DNA of 64,000 nt from Pseudolysinimonas kribbensis (GTDB lineage Bacteria; Actinomycetota; Actinomycetes; Actinomycetales; Microbacteriaceae): assembly GCF_030161895.1 (NCBI RefSeq), contig NZ_BSVB01000001.1, positions 992,001 through 1,056,000 on the forward strand, given 5' to 3'. Positions 19,573-28,703 of the stretch are shown here, one piece after another (within the stretch, counting starts at the first letter, position 1; each line of letters begins with the position of its first letter). The notes under the pieces were generated by a model. The model was given only the letters and a program-made list of their open reading frames with translations. It made no database searches and was not told the DNA's origin. A program made the position numbers and the translations under genes.

Positions 19573-20194
19573 TGTTCACGGGACTCATCGAGGAGGTCGG
19601 CGAGGTGCTGGCCTGGGAACCGGTCGGCGATTCGGCGCGCATCACGGTGCGCGCTCCGCTCACCGCCTCCGATGCGACGCACGGGGCGTCGATCTCGGTG
19701 TCGGGCGTCTGCCTCACCGTCGTCGACCGCGGACCGGACCGGTTCACCGCCGACGTCATGGCCGAGTCGATCCGGATGTCGACCCTCGGCGAGCGCCGCC
19801 CCGGTGACCGCGTCGACCTGGAGCGCGCCGCGCTCGTGACCGACCGGCTCGGCGGGCACATCGTGCAGGGCCACATCGACGGAACCGCCACGGTGCTCGC
19901 CGTCACGCCCGGCGACGCGTGGCAGGTCGTGCGGTTCACGCTCGACCCCGAGCACGCGCCTCTCGTCGCCCGCAAGGGCTCCATCGCGGTCGACGGCGTG
20001 AGCCTCACCGTGAGCGACGTCGCGGACGACTGGTTCGAGGTGTCGCTGATCCCCGAGACCCTCACCGCCACCACGCTCGGCGCACTGCGGCCGGGCGATC
20101 GGGTCAACATCGAGACCGACATCCTGGCGCGCCACGTGGCGCGGCTCCGGGAATTCGCCGATTCAGAGCAGCACAGGAAGGAGCGCTCGCATGA
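19572..20194 (+). CDS. ribE: Riboflavin synthase alpha subunit (3' end uncertain)
   Basis: Dismutates two lumazines into riboflavin. Two lumazine-binding repeats are visible: MFTGLIEEVGEV...GVCLTVVDRG and, from about residue 97, GHIVQGHIDGTA...DGVSLTVSDV. The chain is normal to RHVARLREF, but in the printed frame there is no stop: it stays open through ribBA and joins the ribH frame. One added base near the GGG at 20148-20150 ends it at 20194 in an ATGA overlap with ribBA, giving 207 aa. I take that as the true end because every other junction in this operon is coupled the same way. Confidence 0.82.
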
Positions 20195-21519
20195 GCCTCG
20201 CCGACATCCCCACCGCCCTGCACGCCCTGCAGGCGGGCCGACCGGTCATCGTGGCCGACGACGAGGCCCGCGAGAACGAGGGCGACGTCGTCATGGCCGC
20301 CCAGTTCGCGAGCCAGGAGTGGATCGCCTGGGCCGTCCGGCATTCGTCCGGCTACCTGTGCGCCCCCATGCCGAACGACATCGCGGACCGGCTCGACCTG
20401 CCGCCGATGGTCGCGAAGAGCCAGGATTGGCGCGGCACCGCCTACACCGTGAGCGTCGACGCCGCCGATCGCCTGTCGACCGGCATCAGCGCGAGCGACC
20501 GCGCGCACACCCTGCGCGTGCTGGCCGATCCCGCGTCGACTCCCGCGAGCCTCATCCGGCCGGGCCATATCCTCCCGTTGCGCGCCGTCGACGGCGGCGT
20601 GCGCGAGCGCGACGGCCACACCGAGGCGACGGTCGACCTGCTCAAGCTGGCCGGACTCACCCCGGTCGGCGTCATCGGCGAGATCGTCGAGGACGAGGGC
20701 GAGATGATGCGCCTGCCGGGCCTCATCAAGCTCGGGGAGGAGCACGACATCCCGGTCATCACGATCGAGTCGCTGCTGCGCTTCATGGCGGAGCAGGACT
20801 GCGAGGCCGACCCGTCCGCGGTCATCGAGGTGCCGGAGTCGAGCCGCGTGAGCTTCGAGGTGGAGACGACCGTGCCCACCGAGCACGGGGCGTTCCGGGT
20901 GCGCGCCTACCGCGATCGCTCGACCGGCGCCGACCACGTCGCGTGGATCGCGCCCGGCCCGAACGGCGAGGCGCCGTCCGACGGGGCCCTCATCCGGGTG
21001 CACTCCGAGTGCCTGACCGGCGAGGCGTTCGGCTCGCTCAAGTGCGAGTGCGGGCCGCAGCTGCAGTCCGCGCTCGACACCATCCGCGCGGAGGGCGGCG
21101 TCGTCGTCTACCTGCGCGGGCACGAGGGCCGCGGGATCGGCCTCATCAACAAGCTGCGCGCGTACCGGCTGCAGGAGGAGGGCTACGACACGCTCGACGC
21201 CAACCTGGCGCTGGGCCTGCCCGCCGACGCCCGGGACTACGGGGCGGCCGTCGGCATCCTGAAGGATCTCGGCATCGGCACCGTCAAGCTGCTCAGCAAC
21301 AACCCGGAGAAGGCGCGTCAGCTCGAGGAGCGCGGCGTGACCGTGACCGAGCTCGTGCCGCTCGTGGTGGGCGTCGGCGAGTTCAACGAGGGCTATCTCG
21401 ACGCCAAGCGCGACCGCATGGGGCACGCGCTGCCGACGCACGAGGTGCTGGACCAGACGCTGGCGGATGCGGCGTTGCAGGACGCGGAGCTGCAGAGCCT
21501 GCAGGAGGGGAACTCATGA
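20191..21519 (+). CDS. ribBA: Bifunctional DHBP synthase/GTP cyclohydrolase II
   Basis: Provides both riboflavin precursors: 3,4-dihydroxy-2-butanone 4-phosphate from ribulose 5-phosphate, and the pyrimidine from GTP. Residues 1-205 form the RibB domain with DDEARENEGDVVMAA and GISASDRAHT; the rest is RibA with the zinc site HSECLTGEAFGSLKCECG and the catalytic RGHEGRGIGLINK. 442 aa, intact. A strong AGGAAGGAG ribosome site precedes ATG 20191. The stop overlaps ribH (ATGA). Confidence 0.94.
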   Translation: MSLADIPTALHALQAGRPVIVADDEARENEGDVVMAAQFASQEWIAWAVRHSSGYLCAPMPNDIADRLDLPPMVAKSQDWRGTAYTVSVDAADRLSTGISASDRAHTLRVLADPASTPASLIRPGHILPLRAVDGGVRERDGHTEATVDLLKLAGLTPVGVIGEIVEDEGEMMRLPGLIKLGEEHDIPVITIESLLRFMAEQDCEADPSAVIEVPESSRVSFEVETTVPTEHGAFRVRAYRDRSTGADHVAWIAPGPNGEAPSDGALIRVHSECLTGEAFGSLKCECGPQLQSALDTIRAEGGVVVYLRGHEGRGIGLINKLRAYRLQEEGYDTLDANLALGLPADARDYGAAVGILKDLGIGTVKLLSNNPEKARQLEERGVTVTELVPLVVGVGEFNEGYLDAKRDRMGHALPTHEVLDQTLADAALQDAELQSLQEGNS

Positions 21520-21998
21520 GCGGGGAGGGACGCCCGGAGCTCGAGCCGCTGGACGGCTCGGGACTGAGGATCGTGATCGTGTCGGGCCTGTGGCACAACA
21601 CGATCGCCGACGGTCTGCTGCAGGGCGCGCGGCGGGTGCTCGCCGCCTCCGGCGCCGACGTCACCGAGGTGCCGGTGCCGGGGAGCTTCGAGCTGCCCGT
21701 CGTCGCGAAGGCGGCGCTCGATGCGGGGGCGGATGCCGTCGTCGCCCTCGGCGTCATCGTGCGCGGCGAGACCCCGCACTTCGATTTCGTGGCATCGGCC
21801 GCGACCGACGGCCTCACCCGCGTCGCACTCGACACCGGCAAGCCGGTGGGGTTCGGCGTGCTGACCGTCGACACCGAGCGGCAGGGTCTCGATCGGGCGG
21901 GTCTGCCCGACTCGAAGGAGGACGTCGGGGGCCGGGCTGCGGAGGCCGCGATCACCACCGTGCTCGGCATCCGGAAGCTGCAGCGCTCCCTAGGCTGA
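21516..21998 (+). CDS. ribH: 6,7-dimethyl-8-ribityllumazine synthase
   Basis: Condenses the RibA/RibD pyrimidine with the RibB butanone phosphate to lumazine; forms icosahedral or pentameric assemblies. 160 aa with IVIVSGLWHNTIADGLL, VPVPGSFELPVVAKAAL, VIVRGETPHFDFV (catalytic His) and VGFGVLTVDTERQ. ATG at 21516 overlaps the ribBA stop; GGAGGGG precedes. Its last codons contain the TAGGCT box of the next gene. The frame is intact. Confidence 0.94.
   Translation: MSGEGRPELEPLDGSGLRIVIVSGLWHNTIADGLLQGARRVLAASGADVTEVPVPGSFELPVVAKAALDAGADAVVALGVIVRGETPHFDFVASAATDGLTRVALDTGKPVGFGVLTVDTERQGLDRAGLPDSKEDVGGRAAEAAITTVLGIRKLQRSLG
21991..21996 (+). promoter_or_regulatory. TAGGCT -10 box before FucU/RbsD gene
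   Basis: TAGGCT inside the ribH 3' end stands 7 nt before the GTG at 22004, consistent with a leaderless transcript independent of the rib operon. Confidence 0.4.
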
Positions 21999-22003
21999 GC
22001 AGC

Positions 22004-22441
22004 GTGACGCTCAAGGGCATCGACCCCCTCCTCAGCGGCGAGCTGCTGCAGGCGCTCGACGAGCTCGGCCACGGCGATCTCGTGGTCGTCGCCGATCGCA
22101 ACTTCCCGGCGCACACGCAGGGCGCGCCGGTCGTCCGGATCGATGCGGGCGTCGTCGACGCCATGCGCGCGATCCTGTCCGTCTTCCCGCTCGACACGTT
22201 CGTCGAGCAGCCGCTCGAGCGGATGGTGCCGGAGGACGGCACCGGCGCCGAGCCCGGATTCCCGTGGACGGTGCCGGCCGAGGTGATCGCCGTCGCGGCC
22301 GCGGCCGAACAGCGCTCGCTGACCTTCCGTGACATCCCGCGGATGGCGTTCTACGAGCGCGCGAAGCAGGCGCACCTCATCGTGCTCACCCGCGAGACGG
22401 CGCCCTACTGCGACTTCGTGTTGACCAAGGGCGTCGTCTAG
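22004..22441 (+). CDS. RbsD/FucU family sugar mutarotase
   Basis: Family members interconvert anomers of L-fucose or ribose-type sugars. 145 aa: the N-terminal [28 protein letters not shown] holds the conserved catalytic His-Gly-Asp, and the C-terminal EYxR-type region is replaced by [30 protein letters not shown], the FucU-like ending (Y/F..K....V.T.E..PY..F.L.KGV). GTG at 22004 lacks a ribosome site and is probably leaderless. It ends in a convergent overlap with the DUF2200 gene. No sugar operon is adjacent, so the substrate is open. Confidence 0.8.
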   Translation: MTLKGIDPLLSGELLQALDELGHGDLVVVADRNFPAHTQGAPVVRIDAGVVDAMRAILSVFPLDTFVEQPLERMVPEDGTGAEPGFPWTVPAEVIAVAAAAEQRSLTFRDIPRMAFYERAKQAHLIVLTRETAPYCDFVLTKGVV

Positions 22442-22814
22442 CGGGTCGCCGGCGAAGCGGACCCGTCGCCGCGGAGGATCGACGTCATCTTCTTGCCCCG
22501 CGCCACCTCGTCGACCAGCTTGTCCAGGTAGCGGATCTTCTGCATCAGCGGGTCCTCGATGTCCTCCACCCGGTAGCCGCAGATCATGCCGGTGATGAGG
22601 AGGCGTTCGGGTTCATCGCGGGAGCGGCGGCGAAGAACCCCTCCATGTCGACCCCGTCGGAGACGGCTCGGCGCAGCCCGCTCTCGTCGTAGCCCGTGAG
22701 CCAGCAGATGACCTGATCCACCTCGGCGCGGCTGCGGCCCTTCCGCTCGACCTTGGCGACGTAGAGCGGGTAGATGGTGGCGAAGCTGAACTGGAAGATC
22801 CGGTGACCTGCCAT
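22438..22814 (-). CDS. DUF2200 family protein (frameshifted in assembly)
   Basis: Small cytoplasmic protein of unknown function. Opens [21 protein letters not shown] and [19 protein letters not shown], both diagnostic of DUF2200; after a break near 22605 (one G missing on the plus strand in AGGCGTTCGG) it continues [20 protein letters not shown] and [13 protein letters not shown]. Repaired length is 125 aa. ATG at 22814 has AGGAG 7 nt upstream. Its stop overlaps the stop of the convergent FucU gene by three bases. Stand-alone gene. Confidence 0.82.
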
Positions 22815-22846
22815 GAGTCCTCTCCTGGGTGGTCCGCGCGCGATCG

Positions 22847-23677
22847 CTAGTCGAGGAAGAGCGCGCGCAGCCGACGGGTCGTGAAGGTGAGCCCGACGGC
22901 GATCATGACGAGGAAGTATCCGACGTGGATGAACACGGCCGGGCTCAGGATCCCGGTCGTGAGGCCGCGGAGCAGCTCCACCGCGTGCCAGAGCGGGAAG
23001 ACCTCGATGACCCACTGCAGCGGCACCGGGTAGACCGACAACGGGTAGAACGTCGCCGAGAGCAGGAACATCGGCAGCAGCGCGAAGTTGATCCAGTCCA
23101 TCTGCTGGAACGTCTTCAGGTAGCTCGTGATGCCCATCCCGAGGCTCGCGAAGCCGAACGCGATGAGCAGCACCGCGGGCAGCGCGAGCAGCACCGTCCA
23201 CGACAGCGAGAGACCCAGCGCGCTCATGACGATCAGGAAGGCGACCGCGTACGCGCCGCCGCGCAGCAGCGCGAGCAGGATCTCGCCGAGCGCGACGTCG
23301 AGCGGGCCGAGGCTGGTCGCGAGCATGCCGTGATAGAGCCGAGCGAAGTGCATCTTGAAGAAGACGTTCCACGTCGAGTCGTAGATCGCACCGTTCATCG
23401 CCGAGACGCCGAGCAGGGCCGGGGCGATGTAGGCCGCGTACGGGATGTGGATGCCGCCGTAGGAGACCGGGCCGACGAACGATCCGAGGCCGACGCCGAG
23501 CGCGAGCAGGTAGAACACCGGCTCGACGAAGCCGGTCGCGACCACGATGTAGTTCGTGCTGCCGGTGGCGCGCAGACCGCGGTAGACGACCGCACGGGCG
23601 TTGCCCGAATAGAGGGCGCCCACCCCGCCGCGACGGCGGGTCGGCGCGATCGCCGGGCGGGTGGATGTCGAGGTCAC
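22847..23677 (-). CDS. ABC-2 type exporter permease (DrrB-like), second copy
   Basis: Membrane half of an ABC exporter encoded with the upstream ATPase and a sister permease. 276 aa: a cytosolic N-terminus, span 1 [20 protein letters not shown], then [29 protein letters not shown] typical of ABC-2 proteins, four further spans, and the late [18 protein letters not shown] with [12 protein letters not shown]. The frame is intact. GTG at 23677 overlaps the stop of the preceding permease (GTGA). Heterodimer with that permease is likely; the substrate (drug, lipid or polymer) is unknown. Confidence 0.85.
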   Translation of the reverse strand: MTSTSTRPAIAPTRRRGGVGALYSGNARAVVYRGLRATGSTNYIVVATGFVEPVFYLLALGVGLGSFVGPVSYGGIHIPYAAYIAPALLGVSAMNGAIYDSTWNVFFKMHFARLYHGMLATSLGPLDVALGEILLALLRGGAYAVAFLIVMSALGLSLSWTVLLALPAVLLIAFGFASLGMGITSYLKTFQQMDWINFALLPMFLLSATFYPLSVYPVPLQWVIEVFPLWHAVELLRGLTTGILSPAVFIHVGYFLVMIAVGLTFTTRRLRALFLD

Positions 23678-24503
23678 TTGCGCAGCCTCCGATCCGTGAT
23701 CCGCATGACGAGCAGCCCCGCGACGACCACGATCGCGACGAGGTACACGACGTGCACGAGGATCAGCCAGGCCGGCTCCTGTTGCCCGTACGACAGGTCG
23801 CGGGAGAGCTGGGTGCCGTGCCACAGCGGCGACAGCCAGCCGATCCACTGCAGGAAGACCGGCATGCTGGTCAGCGGGAAGACGGTGCCGCTGAACAGGG
23901 TCAGCGGCAGGATGATGACCCGGTTGACGATGTTGAACTGGCCGCGGTCCTCGGTGATCGACGAGGCGTAGGCGCCGATCGGCAGCCCGAACGCGAGCGC
24001 GGTCAGAATCGCGACCGGCAGCACGGCGAAGCCCCAGCCCGGCTGGATCGCGCCGAAGATCATCGCGATGACCAGGTAGATCGCGGCCGTGACGGCGATG
24101 CGGATGGTCGTGGAGACGAGATGGCCGAGCATGATCTGCCGGGGCGAGACGGGGCTGGCGTACATGCCCTCGTAGACCCGGTTCCACATGAAGCCGAGCA
24201 GCACGCCGAACATGTACTCCTCGGCGGCGACGCCGACAGCGCTCGCACACAGGAACGCCGGGATGACGTACTGGGCGTACGACACGCCCTCGATCCGCCC
24301 GCTCCCCCGCCGACGAGGGTGGCGAGGCCCACGCCGAACGCGAGCAGGTACAGCAGCGGCGACCCGATGGCCGTCGCGATCCACGCGACCCAGAAGCTCG
24401 GCAGCCGCCGCAGCTCGTGCTCGGCCACATACCACCAGCCGAACCGGCGGGGCGAGGTGGCACGCGGCGCCGTGATCGCGTGACCCTCCGCGACGGCCGT
24501 CAT
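23674..24503 (-). CDS. ABC-2 type exporter permease (DrrB-like), first copy (frameshifted in assembly)
   Basis: Sister permease, about 276 aa after repair. N-terminal WWYVAEHELRRLPSFWVAW and span 1 GSPLLYLLAFGVGLATLVGG, then a break at 24304-24308 (CCCCC needs one more C) and the usual YAQYVIPAFLCASAVGVAAEEYMFGVLLGFMW (shown by its start YAQYVIPAFLCAS), LTLFSGTVFPLTSMP and SPLWHGTQLSRDL. ATG at 24503 overlaps the stop of the ATPase gene (ATGA). The matching layout of both permeases suggests an ancient duplication. Confidence 0.84.
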
Positions 24504-25426
24504 TCGATGAGCGACCTTCCGGTGAGCCGCAGGAAGACGTCCTCGAGGCTCGAGCGGCGCACGAGACTCGTGAGCGGCTGCAGTCCGCGGCGCTGCACCT
24601 CCTGCAGGGCCGCCTCGCCGTCGTGGGCGTAGACGAGCAGCCGGTCGGGCAGCACCTCCTGCCGGTCACCGAGGTCGTGCAGCGTCCGCGCCGCCTCCGC
24701 GCTGCGGTCGGTGCCGAAGCGCAGCTCGAGCACCTCGCGCGTCGAGTACTCGCGGATCAGGGCCGCCGGCGATCCCTCGGCCATGATGCGGCCCTTGTCG
24801 ACGACGACGAGCCGCTCGCACAGCTGCTCGGCCTCGTCCATGTAGTGCGTCGTGAGCACGAGCGTCGTGCCCTGCTCGCGCAGCCGGTAGAGGCGATCCC
24901 ACAGGATGTGCCGGGCCTGCGGGTCGAGCCCGGTCGTCGGCTCGTCGAGCAGCAGGATGCGGGGGTCGTTGATGAGGGCGCGCGCGATCGTGAGCCGGCG
25001 CTTCATGCCGCCGGAGAGGTCGTCGACCTTCGCCCTGGCGCGGTCCTCCAGCTGCGCGAAGGCGAGCAGCTCGTCGGCGCGCTTCGCGACCTGCGCGTGG
25101 CTCAGGCCGAAGTAGCGGCCGTAGACGAGGAGGTTCTCGCGCACCCTCAGGTCGGTGTCGAGGTTGTCCTGCTGCGGCACGACGCCCAGTTGCGCCCGGA
25201 TGTCGGGGCCGCCCTCGTCGGGGTCGAGCCCCAGCACCTCCAGCGTGCCGCTCGTGCGCGCGCTGACGGCGCCGACCATCCGCATCGTGGTCGACTTGCC
25301 GGCCCCGTTGGGTCCGAGCAGGCCGAACGCCTCGCCGGGCGCGACCTCGAACGAGATCGCATCGACGGCGGCGGTGTCGCCGTACTTCTTCGTGAGGTCG
25401 ACGGCGGCGATGACGGCGGCGGACAT
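24500..25426 (-). CDS. ABC exporter ATP-binding protein, DrrA-like
   Basis: ATPase driving the two downstream permeases. 308 aa: Walker A GPNGAGKSTTMR, Q-loop VVPQQDNLD, signature LSGGMKRRLTIARAL, Walker B ILLLDEPTTGLDPQ, H-loop TTHYMDEAEQL, and the C-terminal extension (SSLEDVFLRLTGRSL) typical of DrrA-type drug/antibiotic exporters. ATG at 25426 stands 8 nt after a TAGGCT box with no separate ribosome site except GGAGGG inside it. First gene of a three-gene coupled operon. The frame is intact. Confidence 0.9.
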   Translation of the reverse strand: MSAAVIAAVDLTKKYGDTAAVDAISFEVAPGEAFGLLGPNGAGKSTTMRMVGAVSARTSGTLEVLGLDPDEGGPDIRAQLGVVPQQDNLDTDLRVRENLLVYGRYFGLSHAQVAKRADELLAFAQLEDRARAKVDDLSGGMKRRLTIARALINDPRILLLDEPTTGLDPQARHILWDRLYRLREQGTTLVLTTHYMDEAEQLCERLVVVDKGRIMAEGSPAALIREYSTREVLELRFGTDRSAEAARTLHDLGDRQEVLPDRLLVYAHDGEAALQEVQRRGLQPLTSLVRRSSLEDVFLRLTGRSLIE

Positions 25427-25434
25427 GACCCTCC

Positions 25435-25440
25435 AGCCTA
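25435..25440 (-). promoter_or_regulatory. TAGGCT -10 box of the DrrA-like operon
   Basis: TAGGCT on the minus strand, 8 nt before the ATG at 25426; the transcript would start at or within a few bases of the start codon. Confidence 0.45.
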
Positions 25441-25492
25441 GGCACCCGCCTCCGACATCCCAACCCCGAACCGCGGCCCCTCGATCCCCTCG

Positions 25493-25544
25493 CCCCTTTG
25501 CCATCCGATGGCCACCGCGCGAACGGCATCGGATGGCAAAGGGG
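25493..25544. repeat. 18-bp perfect inverted repeat in divergent gap
   Basis: CCCCTTTGCCATCCGATG (25493-25510) pairs exactly with CATCGGATGGCAAAGGGG (25527-25544) across a 16-nt loop. It lies between two divergent operons, so it is not a simple terminator of either. It may be a mobile palindromic element, an operator, or a transcription insulator. Confidence 0.7.
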
Positions 25545-25585
25545 TGATCGGTTGTCGTCCATCAGCGGCGGGCGGCGGCGACACT

Positions 25586-25628
25586 GTCAACCTGAGTTGA
25601 CATTCGGCGAACGTCAACTAACGTTGAC
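25586..25628 (+). promoter_or_regulatory. Two 16-bp palindromic operators over the HTH/ABC promoter
   Basis: GTCAACCTGAGTTGAC (25586-25601) and GTCAACTAACGTTGAC (25613-25628) share the arms GTCAAC-N4-GTTGAC, with centres 27 bp apart. A -35 TTGACA (25597-25602) overlaps the first and a -10 TAACGT (25619-25624, 16-nt spacer) overlaps the second; transcription would start at the ATG at 25632. Binding of a dimer at both sites would block this promoter, most simply by the HTH protein encoded next. Confidence 0.75.
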
Positions 25629-25631
25629 AAC

Positions 25632-25847
25632 ATGGACGTCGGCACGATTCACACGCTCGCCGGCGACGCCGGATCCGACGATCCGATCGTGGCGCTCCGC
25701 GCGGTGGCCCAGCTGCAGCGCGAGCTCGACCGGATCGAGGCGGTCACGGTGCGCCGGGCGCGCAACGCGAACGCATCCTGGCAACTCATCGCACTGTGCC
25801 TCGGCGTGAGCCGGCAAGCGGTGCACAAGAAGTACGGACGGGCATGA
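25632..25847 (+). CDS. Small HTH regulator, probable autorepressor of the ABC exporter
   Basis: 71 aa, cytoplasmic. The N-terminal two-thirds is a helical segment (PIVALRAVAQLQRELDRIEA) that could dimerise; the C-terminus is a helix-turn-helix, WQLIALCLGVSRQAVHKKYG, with the GVSRQAVHK recognition helix seen in many small actinobacterial regulators. The ATG is 4 nt from the second palindrome and the transcript is probably leaderless. Its stop overlaps the ATG of the ABC exporter (ATGA), so the two are co-translated. Control of its own promoter through the paired palindromes is inferred from position. Confidence 0.75.
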   Translation: MDVGTIHTLAGDAGSDDPIVALRAVAQLQRELDRIEAVTVRRARNANASWQLIALCLGVSRQAVHKKYGRA

Positions 25848-27649
25848 CCGAGACCACTCATTCTGATGACCGACGACCGGGACGGTCGATGTTCGGGAGG
25901 CCGAAGGACGACGGGCCGAGGGCGAGCTTCCGCCAGCTGCTGCCCTACCTCACCGAGCATCGCGGCATCCTGGCGGTCGTCGTCGCGCTCAGCCTGGTCG
26001 GCGCGGCCACCTCGCTCGTGCAGCCGCTGCTCGTCAGCCAAGTGATCGGCATCGTGCAGAAGGGCGGCGCGCTCGGGTGGCTGGTGTGGGCGCTCGTCGC
26101 GCTCGTCGTCGTCTCGGCGCTCATCAGCGGCATCCAGCACTACCTGCTGCAGCGCGCGGGCACGAGCGTCGTGCTGTCGGCGCGCCGCCAGCTGGTGCGC
26201 CGGATGCTGCGCCTGCCGATCTCGGAGTTCGACCGCCGCCGCACCGGCGACCTCGTCTCGCGCGTGGGATCCGACACGACGCTGCTCTACGCCGTCATCA
26301 CGCAGGGACTCGTGGATGCGATCGGCGGCGCCGTCGTGTTCGTCGGCGCGCTCATCGCGATGCTCGTCATCGACCCGGTGCTGCTCGGGCTGACCGTGCT
26401 GGTGATCGCGGTGTCGATCGTCGGCGTCGTCGCGCTCTCCTCCCGCGTGCGGGTCGCGAGCCGGCAGCAGCAGGAAAAGGTCGGCGACCTCGCGGCGGCG
26501 GTGGAGCGCGCGATCAGCGCGATCCGCACCGTGCGGGCGGCGAACGCCACCGAACGGGAGACCGTCGCGGTCGAGGAGGACGCGCGCGGGGCGTACCGGG
26601 CCGGCATCCGGGTCGCGAAGATCTCCGCGCTCGTCGTGCCGGTCGCGGGGATCGCGCTGCAGGTCTCGTTCCTCGTCGTGCTCGGCGTGGGCGGCTACCG
26701 GGTGGCGAGCGGGGCGATCACGATCGCGAACCTGGTCGCGTTCATCCTGTTCCTGTTCATGATGATCATGCCGCTGGGGCAGGCGTTCGGCGCGCTCAAC
26801 TCCGTCAACCAGGCGCTCGGTGCGCTCGGCCGCATCCAGGAGATCATCACGACGCCGAGTGAGGACGAGGGCGACGCGGCGCTCGAGCCGGCCGCCCCCG
26901 GGTCGTCGGACGCGGCGATCGCCTTCGACGACGTGCGGTTCGGGTATCAGGTGCCCGAGGACGAGGACGGCACAGAGGTGCTGCACGGGGTCAGCTTCGA
27001 GGTGCCGCGCGGACAGCGCGTCGCCCTCGTCGGACCCTCCGGCGCGGGCAAGAGCACGATCCTCGCGCTCATCGAGCGCTTCTACGACCCGACCTCGGGC
27101 GTCGTGCGGGTCGGCGGCGCCGACGTACGGGGAATCGACCGGCTCGAGCTGCGCTCGCGGATCGGGTACGTCGAGCAGGATGCCCCGGTGCTGGCCGGCA
27201 GCATCCGCGACAACCTGCTGCTGGGCTCCCCGACGCGACCGACGACGACTGCCGCCGGGTGCTGCACGATGTCAATCTCGACGAGGTGCTCGCCCGCGAT
27301 CCGAAGGGCTCGACGCGCCCGTCGGCGAGGACGGCGTCATGCTCTCCGGCGGCGAGCGTCAGCGCCTGGCGATCGCTCGGGCGCTCTTGCAACAGACGCC
27401 GATCCTGCTGCTCGATGAGGCGACCGCCTCGCTCGACGGGCTCAACGAGCAGCTGCTGCGGGATGCCATCGACGCCGTTGCGCAGGATCGCACCCTGCTC
27501 GTCATCGCCCACCGGCTCTCCACCGTCGTCGACTCGGACCGCATCGTCGTGCTCGACCACGGCCGCGTCGTCGGCGTCGGCACCCACTCGGAGCTCGTGG
27601 CATCCACCCCCTCTACCGCGACCTCGCGAAGCACCAACTCCTCGTCTGA
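25844..27649 (+). CDS. ABC exporter, fused membrane and ATPase domains (three frameshifts in assembly)
   Basis: Half-transporter of the MsbA/LmrA type, about 602 aa after repair. Six spans lie between residues 45 and 320 ([20 protein letters not shown] first); the ATPase domain has Walker [13 protein letters not shown]-loop [17 protein letters not shown], signature [15 protein letters not shown], Walker [13 protein letters not shown] and H-loop VIAHRLSTV. Breaks at 27228-27231 (CCCC), 27306-27308 (GGG) and near 27604 (a missing C). It is coupled to the HTH gene, a pairing typical of drug- or peptide-responsive efflux. It probably acts as a homodimer. Confidence 0.88.
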
Positions 27650-27650
27650 C

Positions 27651-27699
27651 TGGCCGAAAACGCATAGTGCGGGGGTCCCGCACTATGCGTTTTTGGCCA
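27651..27699 (+). terminator. Terminator hairpin with 23-bp stem after the ABC exporter
   Basis: TGGCCGAAAACGCATAGTGC plus GGG (27651-27673) pairs with 27677-27699, which ends in TTTTTGGCCA, across a 3-nt loop; only one pair is G-T. It begins one base after the exporter stop and ends 13 nt before the ECF41-type promoter of the next operon. The stem is unusually long and AT-containing for this GC-rich DNA, and may be a dispersed element used as a terminator. Confidence 0.8.
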
Positions 27700-27711
27700 G
27701 TGGGGGCGGGA

Positions 27712-27738
27712 TGTCACATCCGGGTGCGCTGCCTCGTC
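27712..27738 (+). promoter_or_regulatory. ECF41-type promoter of the epimerase/sigma operon
   Basis: TGTCACA (27712-27718), 16-nt spacer, CGTC (27735-27738): the exact -35/-10 pair known for group ECF41 sigma factors. It precedes the SDR gene by 32 nt, so the second gene of the operon, an ECF41 sigma factor, should drive its own expression. Confidence 0.85.
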
Positions 27739-27770
27739 TCGTGCGTGACGACGCAACGGAGGAGGATGCG

Positions 27771-28703
27771 ATGAAGGTGTTCGTGGCAGGTGGCACGGGA
27801 GTGGTCGGGCGGCGGCTGGTGCCGCAGCTGGTCGCGCGCGGCCACGAGGTGACGGCGACGACGACGAACCCGGCCAAGGTCGCCGGGATCGAAGCGCTGG
27901 GGGCGCGAGGCGTGGTCATGGACGGGCTGGATGCGGCATCCGTCGGCGAGGCCGTCGCGGCCGCCGAGCCCGACGCGATCGTGCATCAGATGACCGGCAT
28001 CTCCGAGAAGCACGCGGGCAAGCCCGACCTGAAGCACATCGACCGCTGGTTCGGCCCCACCAACCGGCTGCGCACCGAGGGCACCGACCATCTGCTCGCC
28101 GCGGCCGCCGCGACGGGCGTGGCGCACGTCGTCGCCCAGAGCTATGGGTCGTGGAACGGCCTCCGCGAGGGCGGCTGGGTCAAGACCGAGGACGACCCGC
28201 TCGACCTGCACGAGGGCACCGCGGCGCACGCCAACTCGCTCGCCATCGCGCACCTCGAGAAGGCGGTGCTCGCCGTGGACGGCGCGGTGCTGCGCTACGG
28301 CGCGCTCTACGGCCCCGGCGCCAGCGACGATCAGGTGGAGCTGGTGCGCCGGCGGCAGTACCCGCTCGTCGGCAACGGCGAGGGCCGCAGCTCGTGGCTG
28401 CACCTGGACGACGCGGCGAGCGCGACGGTGCTCGCCCTCGAGCAGCGCGCCCGCGGGGTGTTCGACGTCGGCGACGACGAGCCCGCGGCCGCGAACGAGT
28501 GGCTACCCGCCCTCGCCCAGGCGGCCGGCGGCAAGCCGCCCATGCGCGTGCCGGTGTGGCTGGCCCGGATGCTCGCGGGCGAGGTGGCCGTCATCATGAT
28601 GACGCAGGGCCGCGGCTTCTCGAACGCGAAGGCGAAGCGCGAGCTCGGCTGGACGCTGCGCTTTCCGTCGTGGCGGCAGGGATTCCGGGAGGGATTGGCA
28701 TGA
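27771..28703 (+). CDS. NAD-dependent epimerase/dehydratase (SDR), ECF41-associated
   Basis: Extended-SDR fold protein of 310 aa. Nucleotide motif [15 protein letters not shown] (GxxGxxG) at the N-terminus; AQSYGSWNG takes the place of the catalytic YxxxK region, with further conserved [10 protein letters not shown] and [15 protein letters not shown]. The C-terminus ends in the [13 protein letters not shown] motif of this class. ATG at 27771 has GGAGGAGG 5 nt upstream. Genes of this type (oxidoreductase or epimerase) are the standard neighbours of ECF41 sigma factors, and its promoter matches their consensus. Substrate unknown. Its stop overlaps the sigma gene (ATGA). Confidence 0.87.
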   Translation: MKVFVAGGTGVVGRRLVPQLVARGHEVTATTTNPAKVAGIEALGARGVVMDGLDAASVGEAVAAAEPDAIVHQMTGISEKHAGKPDLKHIDRWFGPTNRLRTEGTDHLLAAAAATGVAHVVAQSYGSWNGLREGGWVKTEDDPLDLHEGTAAHANSLAIAHLEKAVLAVDGAVLRYGALYGPGASDDQVELVRRRQYPLVGNGEGRSSWLHLDDAASATVLALEQRARGVFDVGDDEPAAANEWLPALAQAAGGKPPMRVPVWLARMLAGEVAVIMMTQGRGFSNAKAKRELGWTLRFPSWRQGFREGLA

